Source: Planctomycetota bacterium (GTDB lineage Bacteria > Planctomycetota > OFTM77). From it: DNA of 64,000 nt. Position 1 is the stretch's first letter, and every line of letters begins with the position of its first letter. A program made the position numbers and the translations under genes. The stretch lies in assembly GCA_029260795.1 (NCBI GenBank), contig JAJDCO010000128.1:62001-126000 (forward strand). The letters are read 5' to 3'. Shown here one piece after another: positions 23,735 through 31,643 of this stretch. The notes beneath the pieces were generated by a model that saw nothing but the letters and a program-made list of their open reading frames with translations, was not told where the DNA came from and made no database searches.

Positions 23735-25815
23735 CGACCCTCTCCCACCTCCGGGCGGGTCAGCTGCTCGAGTCGCGCGCTGGCCTCGGGCTGCTCGGGT
23801 CGCAGTCGAAGGGCTTCCTTGTACTGGGCGATCGCATCGTCCAAGCGGCCGACCGCCTCGTAGACCGCGCCCAGGTTGCTTCGAATCGCCGGCTCCTCGG
23901 GGGCGAGCTGGGTCGCCCGCTCGAGCATGCGGACGGCCAGGTCCAATCGATCGGTGCGGGCCGCGAGCACACCGAGATTGCAGAGGAAGAGCGGCTGGGA
24001 GTCATCGGTCGCTACCGCTCGCCGAAAGTGCTGCCGAGCACTCTCCAGGTCACCGGAGCTAAAAGCCGTCAGCCCAATCCAGAAGTCGACCCAACCGTCG
24101 AGGCGGTCCAGGCTGGCCGCCCTCGTCAGCGAGCGACGGGCTTCGAGATAATCGTCCTGAATCAGGGCGAGGCGCGCGCGATCGACGAGTCCTCGAGCGA
24201 GCGCCACGCGAGAGAGCCCCGTGCTCGAGGTCGCCTCGACCACCAGCGCTTCGGCCGGCAGACGGGTGGGCTGCTCTTCGGAGACGTCTCCTTGTGCCAG
24301 CTCCTCCAGGATGCCGCCCGGTCGGGGCTCCCGGTCGGTCGGCGACATCCAACGGCCGAAGTGAAACTGGCCCGAGTGATCGACGAGACGCTCGCGCTCG
24401 ATCCCGACCAGCTCGCGAATCCGATCGGGTGTCAGAATGCGCGGCGTCATCACGATCACGAGCTCGGTCTCTTGATCCTTCTGCACGGTGCTGCGGAACA
24501 GAGCACCCAGCAGTGGGATGTCCATCAAGAAGGGCACCCCCTGCACCTGCTCGGAGCGCCGAACCGAGCGCAGCCCGCCGATGACGATCGACTGTCCATC
24601 TCGAACCCGCAGCGTGGTCGTGGTCTCTCGCACATTGAGGATGGGCTGAGTCTGAAGCCCGTCGGGCGTCGACACGAAACCGGTCACCTCGGTGATGCTC
24701 GGCGTGAGCTGCACGACGATCTCGCCATCTCGTCCGATCTGGGGCACGAGGTCCACGACGATCCCGGCATCCTCGAAGCGGACGTTGAACTGCTCGCGAG
24801 TCGAGGAATCGGTATCGATGATCGTGCGTTCGATGATCGGCACCTGCTCGGAGACGCTGATGCGCGCGGGTCGATTGTTGAGCGCCGCCACCCGCGGCGA
24901 CGAGAGGATTCGAGTCTCCCCCATCTGCTGGAGCATGTCGACGAGGGCGGCGTAGCTGTCGCGCTTGAGTAAGCCGAAGCGCAGCGCGGTGCCGCCGGCC
25001 GAGTTCGTCTGTGCCAGGGCGGAGCCATCGGCGAGCAATCCGTTGCGCTGGCTGTTCAGAAAGTCCGGAAAGAACGAGTAGCTGACGCCGAGTCGGAACT
25101 CGCGGCTCAAGGAGACCTCGAAGACCTCGGTCTCCACGATCACCTGCCGGTCGACCGACTCTTGAACTTCGGCCAGATACGCTTCCGCCCGTTGCACATT
25201 GCTCGGCGAGCCGCTGATGACGATCTTGCCCGCCAACGGGTTCATGACGACTTGGGTACTGCCATCGTCGTCCGCGACGAGCGAGCTCAGGTTCTCCTCG
25301 AGCACTTGCCACAGGTCGAGGCTCTCGGTCTCGCTCGAGTCCGACTCGACCGGGACCGGGTAGTCCATCTCGAGAGTCTTCGACTCGAAGCCGGTCACGA
25401 TCACGAAGTCGCCTTCTCGACGAAAGGCGAGGCCCGCCAGATCGAGCAGCGACAAGAAGCCCTCCTCGAGCGTGGTGTCGCGAAAGTCGAAAGACAGCGT
25501 CCCCTGGACGCTGTCGTCGACGAGCAAGTTGACGTCGCCGCCCTCGAACAGGCTGAAGAACAACGTCGCAACGTCGGCGTCGCGTGCCGAGAGGTCCTGC
25601 AGCCGCACACCTTCCGAGGACGGTGCGAAGAGCTGAGCCGGTGGCTCGAGCAGCACCAGCGAGGCGTCATCCCGAGGAAGGAGCTCCCGCTTCGGCAGAG
25701 GCTGCGCGCGCTCGGGCTCCGTGACCTGACAGGCGACCAGCCCGAAGGCGAGGAACGCCGCCAAGACGCGTCTCCCGGAGTGGGCTGGGTCTCTTCGCCG
25801 TCTGGCGAGTCTCAT
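23731..25815 (-). CDS. Secretin (PilQ/MshL/GspD-like) lipoprotein with C-terminal TPR extension
   Basis: 694 residues. The leader ends in a lipobox (FGLVAC, Cys29). An N-terminal STN/N0-like segment (LSARDADVATLFFSLFEGGDVNLLVDDSV) and one N1 domain (NPLAGKIVISGSPSNVQRAEAYL) precede the outer-membrane secretin beta domain, about 210-450 (FEVSLSREFRLGVSYSF, ILSSPRVAALNNRPA, VIGGLRS, VPFLMDIPLLGALFR). Unusually, residues 560-690 form three to four TPR repeats (ALIQDDYLEARRSLTRAASLD, NLGAVYEAVGRLDDAIAQYKEAL). In related MSHA systems secretin (MshL) and TPR protein (MshN) are separate. Both ends overlap neighbouring genes by ATGA. Forms the outer-membrane channel. Confidence 0.92.
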   Translation of the reverse strand: MRLARRRRDPAHSGRRVLAAFLAFGLVACQVTEPERAQPLPKRELLPRDDASLVLLEPPAQLFAPSSEGVRLQDLSARDADVATLFFSLFEGGDVNLLVDDSVQGTLSFDFRDTTLEEGFLSLLDLAGLAFRREGDFVIVTGFESKTLEMDYPVPVESDSSETESLDLWQVLEENLSSLVADDDGSTQVVMNPLAGKIVISGSPSNVQRAEAYLAEVQESVDRQVIVETEVFEVSLSREFRLGVSYSFFPDFLNSQRNGLLADGSALAQTNSAGGTALRFGLLKRDSYAALVDMLQQMGETRILSSPRVAALNNRPARISVSEQVPIIERTIIDTDSSTREQFNVRFEDAGIVVDLVPQIGRDGEIVVQLTPSITEVTGFVSTPDGLQTQPILNVRETTTTLRVRDGQSIVIGGLRSVRRSEQVQGVPFLMDIPLLGALFRSTVQKDQETELVIVMTPRILTPDRIRELVGIERERLVDHSGQFHFGRWMSPTDREPRPGGILEELAQGDVSEEQPTRLPAEALVVEATSSTGLSRVALARGLVDRARLALIQDDYLEARRSLTRAASLDRLDGWVDFWIGLTAFSSGDLESARQHFRRAVATDDSQPLFLCNLGVLAARTDRLDLAVRMLERATQLAPEEPAIRSNLGAVYEAVGRLDDAIAQYKEALRLRPEQPEASARLEQLTRPEVGEGR

Positions 25816-26411
25816 CGCTCGTTCCTTCTCTTGCCGAGTGAGTCCAGCTCGAGTCGCCAGACGACACCATCACGCTCGTACAGGATTCCCCAGGGCTCGA
25901 TGACGGTTACTCGGCCCCCTTCGATCTCCTCACCGATCTCGACGACTTGGCGGCCCACGATCGCGCGACGGCTCACGGATGTGATGATCACGGCCCGCAC
26001 GCCGAAGCTCGGCGGCACCGGCGACGGTCGGTCCTCGCCTTCGTCGCCCTCGCCTCGCCCCGTCGTCAGCGGAACGAGCCTCGGCTCCGGGTCGGGATCG
26101 CTCGGCTCCTTCGAGAGAGCGGCCTCGGTCGGCTGCGAAGCCTGCCGCTCCTCACGCGGCGAGAGAAAGGGATTGCGCTGGAGCGGCGCGTCCCAAAGGG
26201 CCCGCCACTGCGCGACGCGCTCTCGGTCGATCGGTGAGACGGTGAGTGGCTCGACCTCGTCCTCGCTCCAGCCCTCGACCCGGTCTTCCTCGGGGGCTTC
26301 CTCCTCGACCCGGACTGAGACCTCGGTGGCGGAGCGGAACTGCTCCCACCAGAGCGGTACCGCAGCGCCGAACATCGCGATGGCAGCCATCACCTTGACC
26401 CAGCCCCTCAT
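25812..26411 (-). CDS. PilP/GspC-like periplasmic connector
   Basis: 199 residues from the ATG at 26411 (GGAGG ten bases upstream; overlaps the preceding stop as ATGA). A single N-terminal membrane helix (VMAAIAMFGAAVPLWW) leads to a Glu/Pro-rich linker with a short WDAPLQRNPFLSP patch. The C-terminal domain (FGVRAVIITSVSRRAIVGRQVVEIGEEIEGGRVTVIEPWGILYERDGVVWRLEL) fits the small beta-sandwich HR domain shared by GspC and PilP. Known role: links the inner-membrane platform to the secretin N0 domain. It lies directly before the secretin gene, as PilP does before PilQ. Confidence 0.78.
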   Translation of the reverse strand: MRGWVKVMAAIAMFGAAVPLWWEQFRSATEVSVRVEEEAPEEDRVEGWSEDEVEPLTVSPIDRERVAQWRALWDAPLQRNPFLSPREERQASQPTEAALSKEPSDPDPEPRLVPLTTGRGEGDEGEDRPSPVPPSFGVRAVIITSVSRRAIVGRQVVEIGEEIEGGRVTVIEPWGILYERDGVVWRLELDSLGKRRNER

Positions 26412-26971
26412 CGGCTCACCTCCGGCGGAGGCGTCGCCGCGTAGATCGCGATCCGGATCCGGAGCGAGGGATGCGGTACCTCCCGATGGACGCGGAGATG
26501 ATCGACCGTCACCAGCCGCGGTTGATCGAGACAGAGCCAGCGCAAGAAGGCGCGCGACGCGGTGAGAGGCGCCTCGAACTCCAGCTCGATCTCTTGTCTT
26601 CGAACTCTCCATTCGCCGGTTGGCGAGTCGACCGGTATCGGGTCCCCGAGGATGCGGTACTCGAGGCGACCCAGACCGTGCTCGGACGCGGCGCGAACGA
26701 CGCGCGCCAAGAAGAGCTCTTCGGCCAGCTCGATCGGGCAGTGATCCGAAGGCGCCGGCCCGCGAGCCTCGAAAGCGAGACGCACTTCCCCCAGCTGCTC
26801 GAGCTCGATCTCGAGGAGAGCGCGCTCTTCGAGCAAGTGGGAGATGACCTCTTGCTGCTCGACCTCGCCTTCCCAGCGGCGCCAGGAGACCAGAGTCATG
26901 GCGAGCACCGAGAGCCAGAGCAGTCCAAACGCCCCCCAGTACAGCCTTCGTCTCATCGCCGGTGTGCTCAT
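26408..26971 (-). CDS. PilO/GspM-like inner-membrane assembly protein
   Basis: 187 residues from the ATG at 26971, which overlaps the PilM-PilN stop by ATGA. A membrane helix (LYWGAFGLLWLSVLAMTLV) is followed by a coiled coil (EVEQQEVISHLLEERALLEIELEQL) and a ferredoxin-like domain (about 80-185), the standard layout of PilO, GspM and MshJ. Identification rests on layout and gene order (M-N, O, P, Q), not on strong sequence motifs. Partner: the PilN half of the upstream gene product. The equivalent pair GspL/GspM anchors GspE at the membrane. Confidence 0.78.
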   Translation of the reverse strand: MSTPAMRRRLYWGAFGLLWLSVLAMTLVSWRRWEGEVEQQEVISHLLEERALLEIELEQLGEVRLAFEARGPAPSDHCPIELAEELFLARVVRAASEHGLGRLEYRILGDPIPVDSPTGEWRVRRQEIELEFEAPLTASRAFLRWLCLDQPRLVTVDHLRVHREVPHPSLRIRIAIYAATPPPEVSR

Positions 26972-28467
26972 TGCCTGAGCTCCCCTTCGAGACGGAATCG
27001 CAGGAGTCGGTCGACGACGGCGGAGTCGGAGCCGGAGTGCACCGGCTGGAGCTCCTCGCTGGTCACGGAGAACCAACGCGCCTCGATCCAACCCGAGCGG
27101 TACTGGTGGTATCGCTCGAGTGCGATGGCGGAATCCGACGCCACGATCCAACCTTCGAGGATCCAGTGACGTGTGACGGTTCCCGGCGGGACTTCGACCG
27201 AGAAGGTCTCGATCACCACGTCATCCGGCGTGCGCTGGCTGAGATCTGCGATCCACGGTCCGGCCGCAACCGACCGGTCCTGCAGGTGGCCGAAGACCGC
27301 CTCCCGATCGTTGCGTCGCAACCGCTCGATGTGGTCGGCCAAGCGGTCGACGTCGTGACGCAGCGACTCGACCTCGGTCCCGAGTGGCTCGAAGACATCG
27401 CCCGCTTGCGTCGGTGCCGCGGAGGCCCACCAGCCGGTGAGACCCAGGCCGAGGATCAAGAACCCGAGCGCCGCGGCAGCGCAGGCTGTCCGGAACCGCC
27501 CCCGGCCTTCGGGATAGAGGAGGTCGGCTTGAAACGCCGAGGACGTGACTCGGAGGGTGGCGGCCGCGACCGCATACTGGCTGACGTCGGCATCGTTCCC
27601 CATCGAGGGCGGTGCCCACAGCGTCATCGGTGCCTCGATGTTCGAGGTGACCTCCTCGAGGAACTCCTCTTCGAGGGATCGGGCGCCGATCAGGTAGATG
27701 CGATCGACTGCGGAGTCGTGATGACGCACGAGGAAATGCGTCGTGCGATCGACCTCCTCGACCACGTCGCGGAGTCGGAATCGAGTCTGATCGTGAGCGG
27801 GATGCGGAACGCGGGCATCCGACCGCGCCGGCCAGTCGACGTGCACAGACAGCCCGGGCTGCGAGGCATTCCGATCCGCCACCTCCAGCACGTCCTCGAT
27901 GCGACGAGAGAACAGCCAGCGCCCCTCGTCGAGTGCCAGGATCCAAGTAGCTCGATCACCGAGATAGACCGAGAGTGTGACACCCGGCTCCGGCTCGATC
28001 GCCGCGGCGAGGGCGAGAGGCACGGTGGTGATGCTCCGGACCCGAAGCCCGAGCGCGCCCGCGATCTGACGTGCCCTCTGGAGCGTGCGCTGAGCGACAC
28101 CGGCGATGAGGACGGACTGGTCGGTGCCCTCTCCCTTGGAGATGGGAATCGGGGTGGTGACGATGTCCGCATGAAGCCCTTCGCGCGTCACCGTCTCCAT
28201 GTGGGCGAGCTCGACGAGCCGGCGTCTCGGGACTCGGGGGAGGTGACACGTGCGATGAATGAGCTTCGGATCGTCGATCACGACCCTGGCCAGTCGCCCG
28301 CGCAGCCACTGCCGCTGCTGCATCGCGAAGGCGGCAAGATCTTCCGGCTCGATGGGACGGCTCGATCGAATCTCGGCGGCCAGCCCCCGACGTCCGCGCG
28401 CGAGCACCCACACTCGGACGACGTGGGTGCCGATCTCACAGGCGACCTCGATACGCTTGGCTGCCAC
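26968..28467 (-). CDS. PilM-PilN fusion (GspL-like) assembly protein
   Basis: 499 residues. The N-terminal 300 residues have an actin-like PilM/GspL cytoplasmic fold (VACEIGTHVVRVWVL at the start, VTLSVYLGDRATWILALDEG in the middle, IYLIGARSLEEEFLEEV near the end). A single membrane helix (AAAALGFLILGLGLTGWW) is near 335-355. The periplasmic part resembles PilN: coiled coil (EVESLRHDVDRLADHIERLRR) then a ferredoxin-like domain (DDVVIETFSVEVPPG...WILEGWIVASDSAIALERYHQ). Type IV pilus systems usually encode these as two proteins, while type II systems use the single GspL, so this is the GspL arrangement. Its ATG is one base from the upstream stop. Confidence 0.82.
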   Translation of the reverse strand: MAAKRIEVACEIGTHVVRVWVLARGRRGLAAEIRSSRPIEPEDLAAFAMQQRQWLRGRLARVVIDDPKLIHRTCHLPRVPRRRLVELAHMETVTREGLHADIVTTPIPISKGEGTDQSVLIAGVAQRTLQRARQIAGALGLRVRSITTVPLALAAAIEPEPGVTLSVYLGDRATWILALDEGRWLFSRRIEDVLEVADRNASQPGLSVHVDWPARSDARVPHPAHDQTRFRLRDVVEEVDRTTHFLVRHHDSAVDRIYLIGARSLEEEFLEEVTSNIEAPMTLWAPPSMGNDADVSQYAVAAATLRVTSSAFQADLLYPEGRGRFRTACAAAALGFLILGLGLTGWWASAAPTQAGDVFEPLGTEVESLRHDVDRLADHIERLRRNDREAVFGHLQDRSVAAGPWIADLSQRTPDDVVIETFSVEVPPGTVTRHWILEGWIVASDSAIALERYHQYRSGWIEARWFSVTSEELQPVHSGSDSAVVDRLLRFRLEGELRQ

Positions 28468-28468
28468 C

Positions 28469-29104
28469 TCAGAACCCCAGATCGTCGTCAGTGTCTGGCT
28501 GTCCGTCGAATCCGACGCTCACGACGGAGCGCGGCGAGGCCTGACTCACGAAGACCCGGCCCCAGCCATCTCGATCGAACTCGGTCCCGAGGGAGAGCGC
28601 GGATCGATCTTGCCCCACCCAGTTGCCGGTGAGCTCGCCGCCGGCAGCCACGAAGGCGTTGAGTGCCACTTGGATCGTGCCGAGTCGATCTCGGGTTCGC
28701 CGTCGACCCGCGCGTTCGGACGTCACCTGAGTCTCTTGGAGTGTCGTCTTCGACGTGGGCGGTCCGGATGTCGACAGGCGCACCCATCGGTTCTGCGCGT
28801 CGCGATTGTACCGATAGCGAGCCCCCCAAGGGTCCTCGATCCCATCGCTCGCGAAACCGTCCGCAAAGAGGCTCTCATCGAGCTGGGAGGGGAACCTCGC
28901 CTCCTCGTAGAAGAACTCCTCGAGCTCTCGGGAGAGGCGATCGAGATCCTTCGACACTCTCCGCTCACGAGCTCGCTCGACCTGTCGTCCCACCAGAGGG
29001 GCCACGCCGCTCACCAAGATCGTCAGGACCGCGATCACCACGATCACCTCGAGCAGGGTAAAGCCTCGAGCGTGAGCGCTTCGAAACAGCCTCGGCTCAG
29101 ACAT
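28469..29104 (-). CDS. Second pseudopilin (GspG/GspH-like)
   Basis: 211 residues with a canonical prepilin leader, RG-FTLLEVIVVIAVLTILVSGVAPLV, with Glu+5. The helix continues into RARERRVSKDLDRLSRELEEFF, as in GspG. The globular part has the GspG-type motif DPWGARYRYN, and a second copy (FDRDGWGRVFVSQ) before the Asp-rich end (FDGQPDTDDDLGF). The end is like the calcium site of GspG (GxDGxxGTxDDIxxW). The protein looks like a GspG whose globular region was extended by a duplicated segment. It overlaps gspF by eight bases. Could be an alternative major pseudopilin or an adaptor. Confidence 0.8.
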   Translation of the reverse strand: MSEPRLFRSAHARGFTLLEVIVVIAVLTILVSGVAPLVGRQVERARERRVSKDLDRLSRELEEFFYEEARFPSQLDESLFADGFASDGIEDPWGARYRYNRDAQNRWVRLSTSGPPTSKTTLQETQVTSERAGRRRTRDRLGTIQVALNAFVAAGGELTGNWVGQDRSALSLGTEFDRDGWGRVFVSQASPRSVVSVGFDGQPDTDDDLGF

Positions 29105-30335
29105 GGCTCGCCCCTCCCCCGGGGGTCAGCGAGGCGACGTCTCCCAGGCTCCCCAGCACCGAGTACAGCGTCGTGAACACCGTGATCGCGATCCAGGCCA
29201 CCAGGATGCCGATCACCACGGTCAGCACTGGGCCCGCGGTGACGAGCAAGCGCTCGATCGCGCGCTTCACCGATCGGTCGTAGTACTGCGTCACGCTCTG
29301 CAGAGTCTCGGTCAGGTGTCCGGAGAGCTCGCCGACTCGAATCATCGTGATCACGAGTGGAGGAAAGGTCCCGGTCTCGTCGAGCGAGTCGGTGATTCCT
29401 CGGCCTCGTTCGACGTTCTCGGTGGCCCGGTCGAGGGCGCGTGCAAGAGTCGCATTGCCGACCAATGATCGCGTCTGCTGCATGGCCTCGGGGACACCGA
29501 CTCCCGCACGGAGGAGGACCGAGAAGTTGCGGGCGAAGCGGCTGAGCGCGATCTCACGGGCGACGATTCCGATCACCGGAAGCCCGAGCCAGATTCCGTC
29601 CCGAAGCCGTCGCAGCAGCGGCACTCGACCGCTGATCACCAGGAGTCCGATGGCCGCGCCGAGGCCGGCGGCGAGCTGTGGCCAATGCAACCGAAAGACA
29701 TCGCTCGCCGTGAAGAGCACGGTCGCCGAGGCCGGCACGGTCGTTCCGAGCGTGTCCATGAGATCTTGGAACCGAGGCGCGATCACGAGCAGGAGGAACA
29801 CGATCAACGAAGCGATCCCTCCGACCAGGATCAATGGGTACGTGGTCGCCTTGCGCACTTGGCGCGCCAGCTCGTCCTGCCACATCAGATAGGCTGCGAG
29901 GTCCTCGAGGGCGCCGTCGGTCTGTCCGCTCTTCTCGCCCGCTCGAACCACTCCCACGTAGACGGCCGAAAAGATCCGGGGATGCTGTGCAAGCGCGTCT
30001 GCCAGTCCTTGGCCGCCCGCGATGTGCTGCCGAAGCTGATCGGAGATGCCCCCCAAGCTCCGAGGATTCTCTTGATGCGCCAGGGCTTCGAGCGCTGCGA
30101 CCACCGGCACACCGGTCCGGAGCAGCGTGCAGAGATTGGAGGTGAAGAGCGCGAGACGCTCTCGGGTCGGCGCCTGGTATCGCGAGGGCGCCATCTTCGC
30201 GCACTCCGTGGCCTGCAGCAGAAACTCCTGCTCGTGACGCAGCGCCTCTGCCAACATCGGAAGACCCTCGGCGTGGCGACGGCCGCGACGAGAACGCCCG
30301 GTGCGATCCACCGATCGATAGACGAACTCAGGCAT
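29097..30335 (-). CDS. gspF: GspF/PilC platform protein
   Basis: 412 residues with two GspF repeats. The N-terminal segment MPEFVYRSVDRTGRSRRG is typical. Each cytoplasmic domain carries conserved patches: LALFTSNLCTLLRTGVPVVAALEALA and FARNFSVLLRAGVGVPEAMQQTRSLVGN, plus MIRVGELSGHLTETLQSVTQYYD. Three membrane helices are seen: near 170-192, near 222-240 and at the C-terminus (LLVTAGPVLTVVIGILVAWIAITVFTTLYSVLG). It is the inner-membrane rotor that couples the ATPase to pseudopilin extraction. It follows the major pseudopilin gene by 78 bases. Confidence 0.95.
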   Translation of the reverse strand: MPEFVYRSVDRTGRSRRGRRHAEGLPMLAEALRHEQEFLLQATECAKMAPSRYQAPTRERLALFTSNLCTLLRTGVPVVAALEALAHQENPRSLGGISDQLRQHIAGGQGLADALAQHPRIFSAVYVGVVRAGEKSGQTDGALEDLAAYLMWQDELARQVRKATTYPLILVGGIASLIVFLLLVIAPRFQDLMDTLGTTVPASATVLFTASDVFRLHWPQLAAGLGAAIGLLVISGRVPLLRRLRDGIWLGLPVIGIVAREIALSRFARNFSVLLRAGVGVPEAMQQTRSLVGNATLARALDRATENVERGRGITDSLDETGTFPPLVITMIRVGELSGHLTETLQSVTQYYDRSVKRAIERLLVTAGPVLTVVIGILVAWIAITVFTTLYSVLGSLGDVASLTPGGGASHV

Positions 30336-30413
30336 GCCGACACCTTCCGGATCACCTTCGGCGCAACCCGCTCGCCCGAGTGCGGCGAGCGTGCTGCTCG
30401 GAGAACGCAGGAC

Positions 30414-31040
30414 TCAGCGTCGGTGGATCACCATCCCGATGTCATCGCCCGCGATGTTGGTGCTGTCCTTCGCGTCGAAGCTCGTCTCGACGAGGCCGTT
30501 GGGGCCAGCCGAGAGCACCAGCGTCTTGCGATACTTCGCAGTGTCGGTGGAGTAGGTCGCGATCACGTTGCAGAGATAAGGACGGCCCCAGGGGTCGGCG
30601 CTGATGTCGTCGGAGTACGGACCCCGCCAGACGTTCTCGCTTCCCGTGGTCGTGTATCCGTCCTTCTTGCCTTTGGGTGAGTTCTGCGTGAGATGGTTGG
30701 ACAACGTGTCGCTCTTGCCCTTGTTGTACCAGCTCGTCTTGCCCAGGAAGGGGTTCTTGGCCGGCACCTCGGTCCCACTCACCAGGATCTGAACCTTGCC
30801 CGGGTTCCCACTCGCATCCATGGACGGGAAGTAGCCGACGTCTTTGAAGAAGTCGCCGAGCGCACTCGCGATGACCTGACACTCGTTGCGAGCCCGAGCC
30901 ATCTTGGAGTCGTTGATCTGCTTGACGATCATGGGCGTCACGATCGCTGACAGCAGAGCGACTGCGGCGATGACGACGATCACCTCGACCAGGGTGAATC
31001 CGGACGACGGACGATGGTTGCGAACGCTGAGTTTGAGCAT
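30414..31040 (-). CDS. gspG: Major pseudopilin GspG-like
   Basis: 208 residues from the ATG at 31040 (agagg upstream). Prepilin leader SG-FTLVEVIVVIAAVALLSAIVTPMI with Glu+5. The globular domain has the GspG hallmarks: RARNECQVIASALGDFFKDVGYFP, DPWGRPYLCNV and a C-terminal SAGPNGLVETSFD...AGDDIGMVI, which corresponds to the GxNGxxxT...DDI calcium-binding loop of GspG. It is first in the eight-gene secretion operon, as expected for the most abundant subunit; the 600-base spacer upstream is the likely promoter region. The insert around NSPKGKKDGYTTTGSENVWRG is longer than in the proteobacterial proteins. Confidence 0.92.
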   Translation of the reverse strand: MLKLSVRNHRPSSGFTLVEVIVVIAAVALLSAIVTPMIVKQINDSKMARARNECQVIASALGDFFKDVGYFPSMDASGNPGKVQILVSGTEVPAKNPFLGKTSWYNKGKSDTLSNHLTQNSPKGKKDGYTTTGSENVWRGPYSDDISADPWGRPYLCNVIATYSTDTAKYRKTLVLSAGPNGLVETSFDAKDSTNIAGDDIGMVIHRR

Positions 31041-31526
31041 GACCTCTGCCTTTTCGGGCACTGGGGGATTCCTCACGGCGAACTCCACAAAGTGGAGCGA
31101 GACGCCCGAAGCGCGGCGAGGACCGGGATCGCAGCGACTCTCTCCGAGGAATGCTATCGGAGCCAAGGTCCACCCGACTTGAAGAGCCGGCTTCCTCCAC
31201 TCAGCCTGCCCAGCTCCCGCACCCACTTTCGAGAGGATGAGGGCTGGCCCGCATTTCTCACCCGCCATCTACTGCGGCGCCGAATCTACCCATGCCTGCT
31301 GCGTCAAGCTTCCTGCGCCGCCTCGACGACCTGCAGCGAGGTCGACTGCGGCGTGCTCGGTCGCTTTCCTTGCATCCACGGGCATCTTCGTCGCCTCGCG
31401 ACGATGTCTGGTGAGAAATGAGGGCTAGGAAGTTCCCCGGCCGAATGCGCAGGGAGCAGCGGTTCGGGAGAATCCGCAGGTGTCGACGCTCGTCAGGCCC
31501 TGGACTGCGGCAGCACAAGTGATTCC

Positions 31527-31544
31527 GAGACGCGAACGGAGTCC
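31527..31544 (+). repeat. Dispersed repeat core, copy C
   Basis: GAGACGCGAACGGAGTCC, identical to the copies at 10693 and 51133. It lies 99 bases past the stop of the leftward PDZ/regulatory-repeat gene and 37 bases from the hairpin at 31581. The flanks (GATTCC before, GACGCGTCGACTG after) are not shared with the other copies. Confidence 0.7.
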
Positions 31545-31580
31545 GACGCGTCGACTGTCCTCACACGTCGCGCTGAGCTC

Positions 31581-31615
31581 CGGGTGCGACCGGCGCGCAG
31601 CGCCGATCGCACCCG
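31581..31615 (-). terminator. Stem-loop after the PDZ/regulatory-repeat gene
   Basis: A 16-base arm (31581-31596) pairs with 31600-31615 around a three-base loop, with one mismatch. It lies 29 bases after the stop of the leftward gene at 31644 and likely ends its transcript, separating it from the secretion operon. It lacks a T-run. Confidence 0.65.
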
Positions 31616-31643
31616 AGCGTCTCCAGCTGTTGCCGCAACGCGG

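Larger units (their letters stand above)
31041..31643. promoter_or_regulatory. 603-base spacer upstream of the secretion operon
   Basis: Lies between the end of the PDZ/regulatory-repeat gene and the start of gspG, both on the minus strand. It should hold the operon promoter. It contains a dispersed repeat (31527) and a strong hairpin (31581-31615), both nearer the upstream gene. No convincing gene or promoter consensus was found in 31041-31520. Confidence 0.45.

Noticed and set aside
22301..23863. A 520-codon plus-strand open frame opposite gspE
   Set aside because: Antisense to Walker A, Walker B and zinc motifs of the ATPase; no domain of its own.
22040..31040. Possible twitching-motility type IV pilus locus
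   Set aside because: No PilT-type retraction ATPase and no prepilin peptidase is present; pseudopilins carry GspG motifs. The system is closer to type II secretion, although PilMNOPQ order leaves some doubt.
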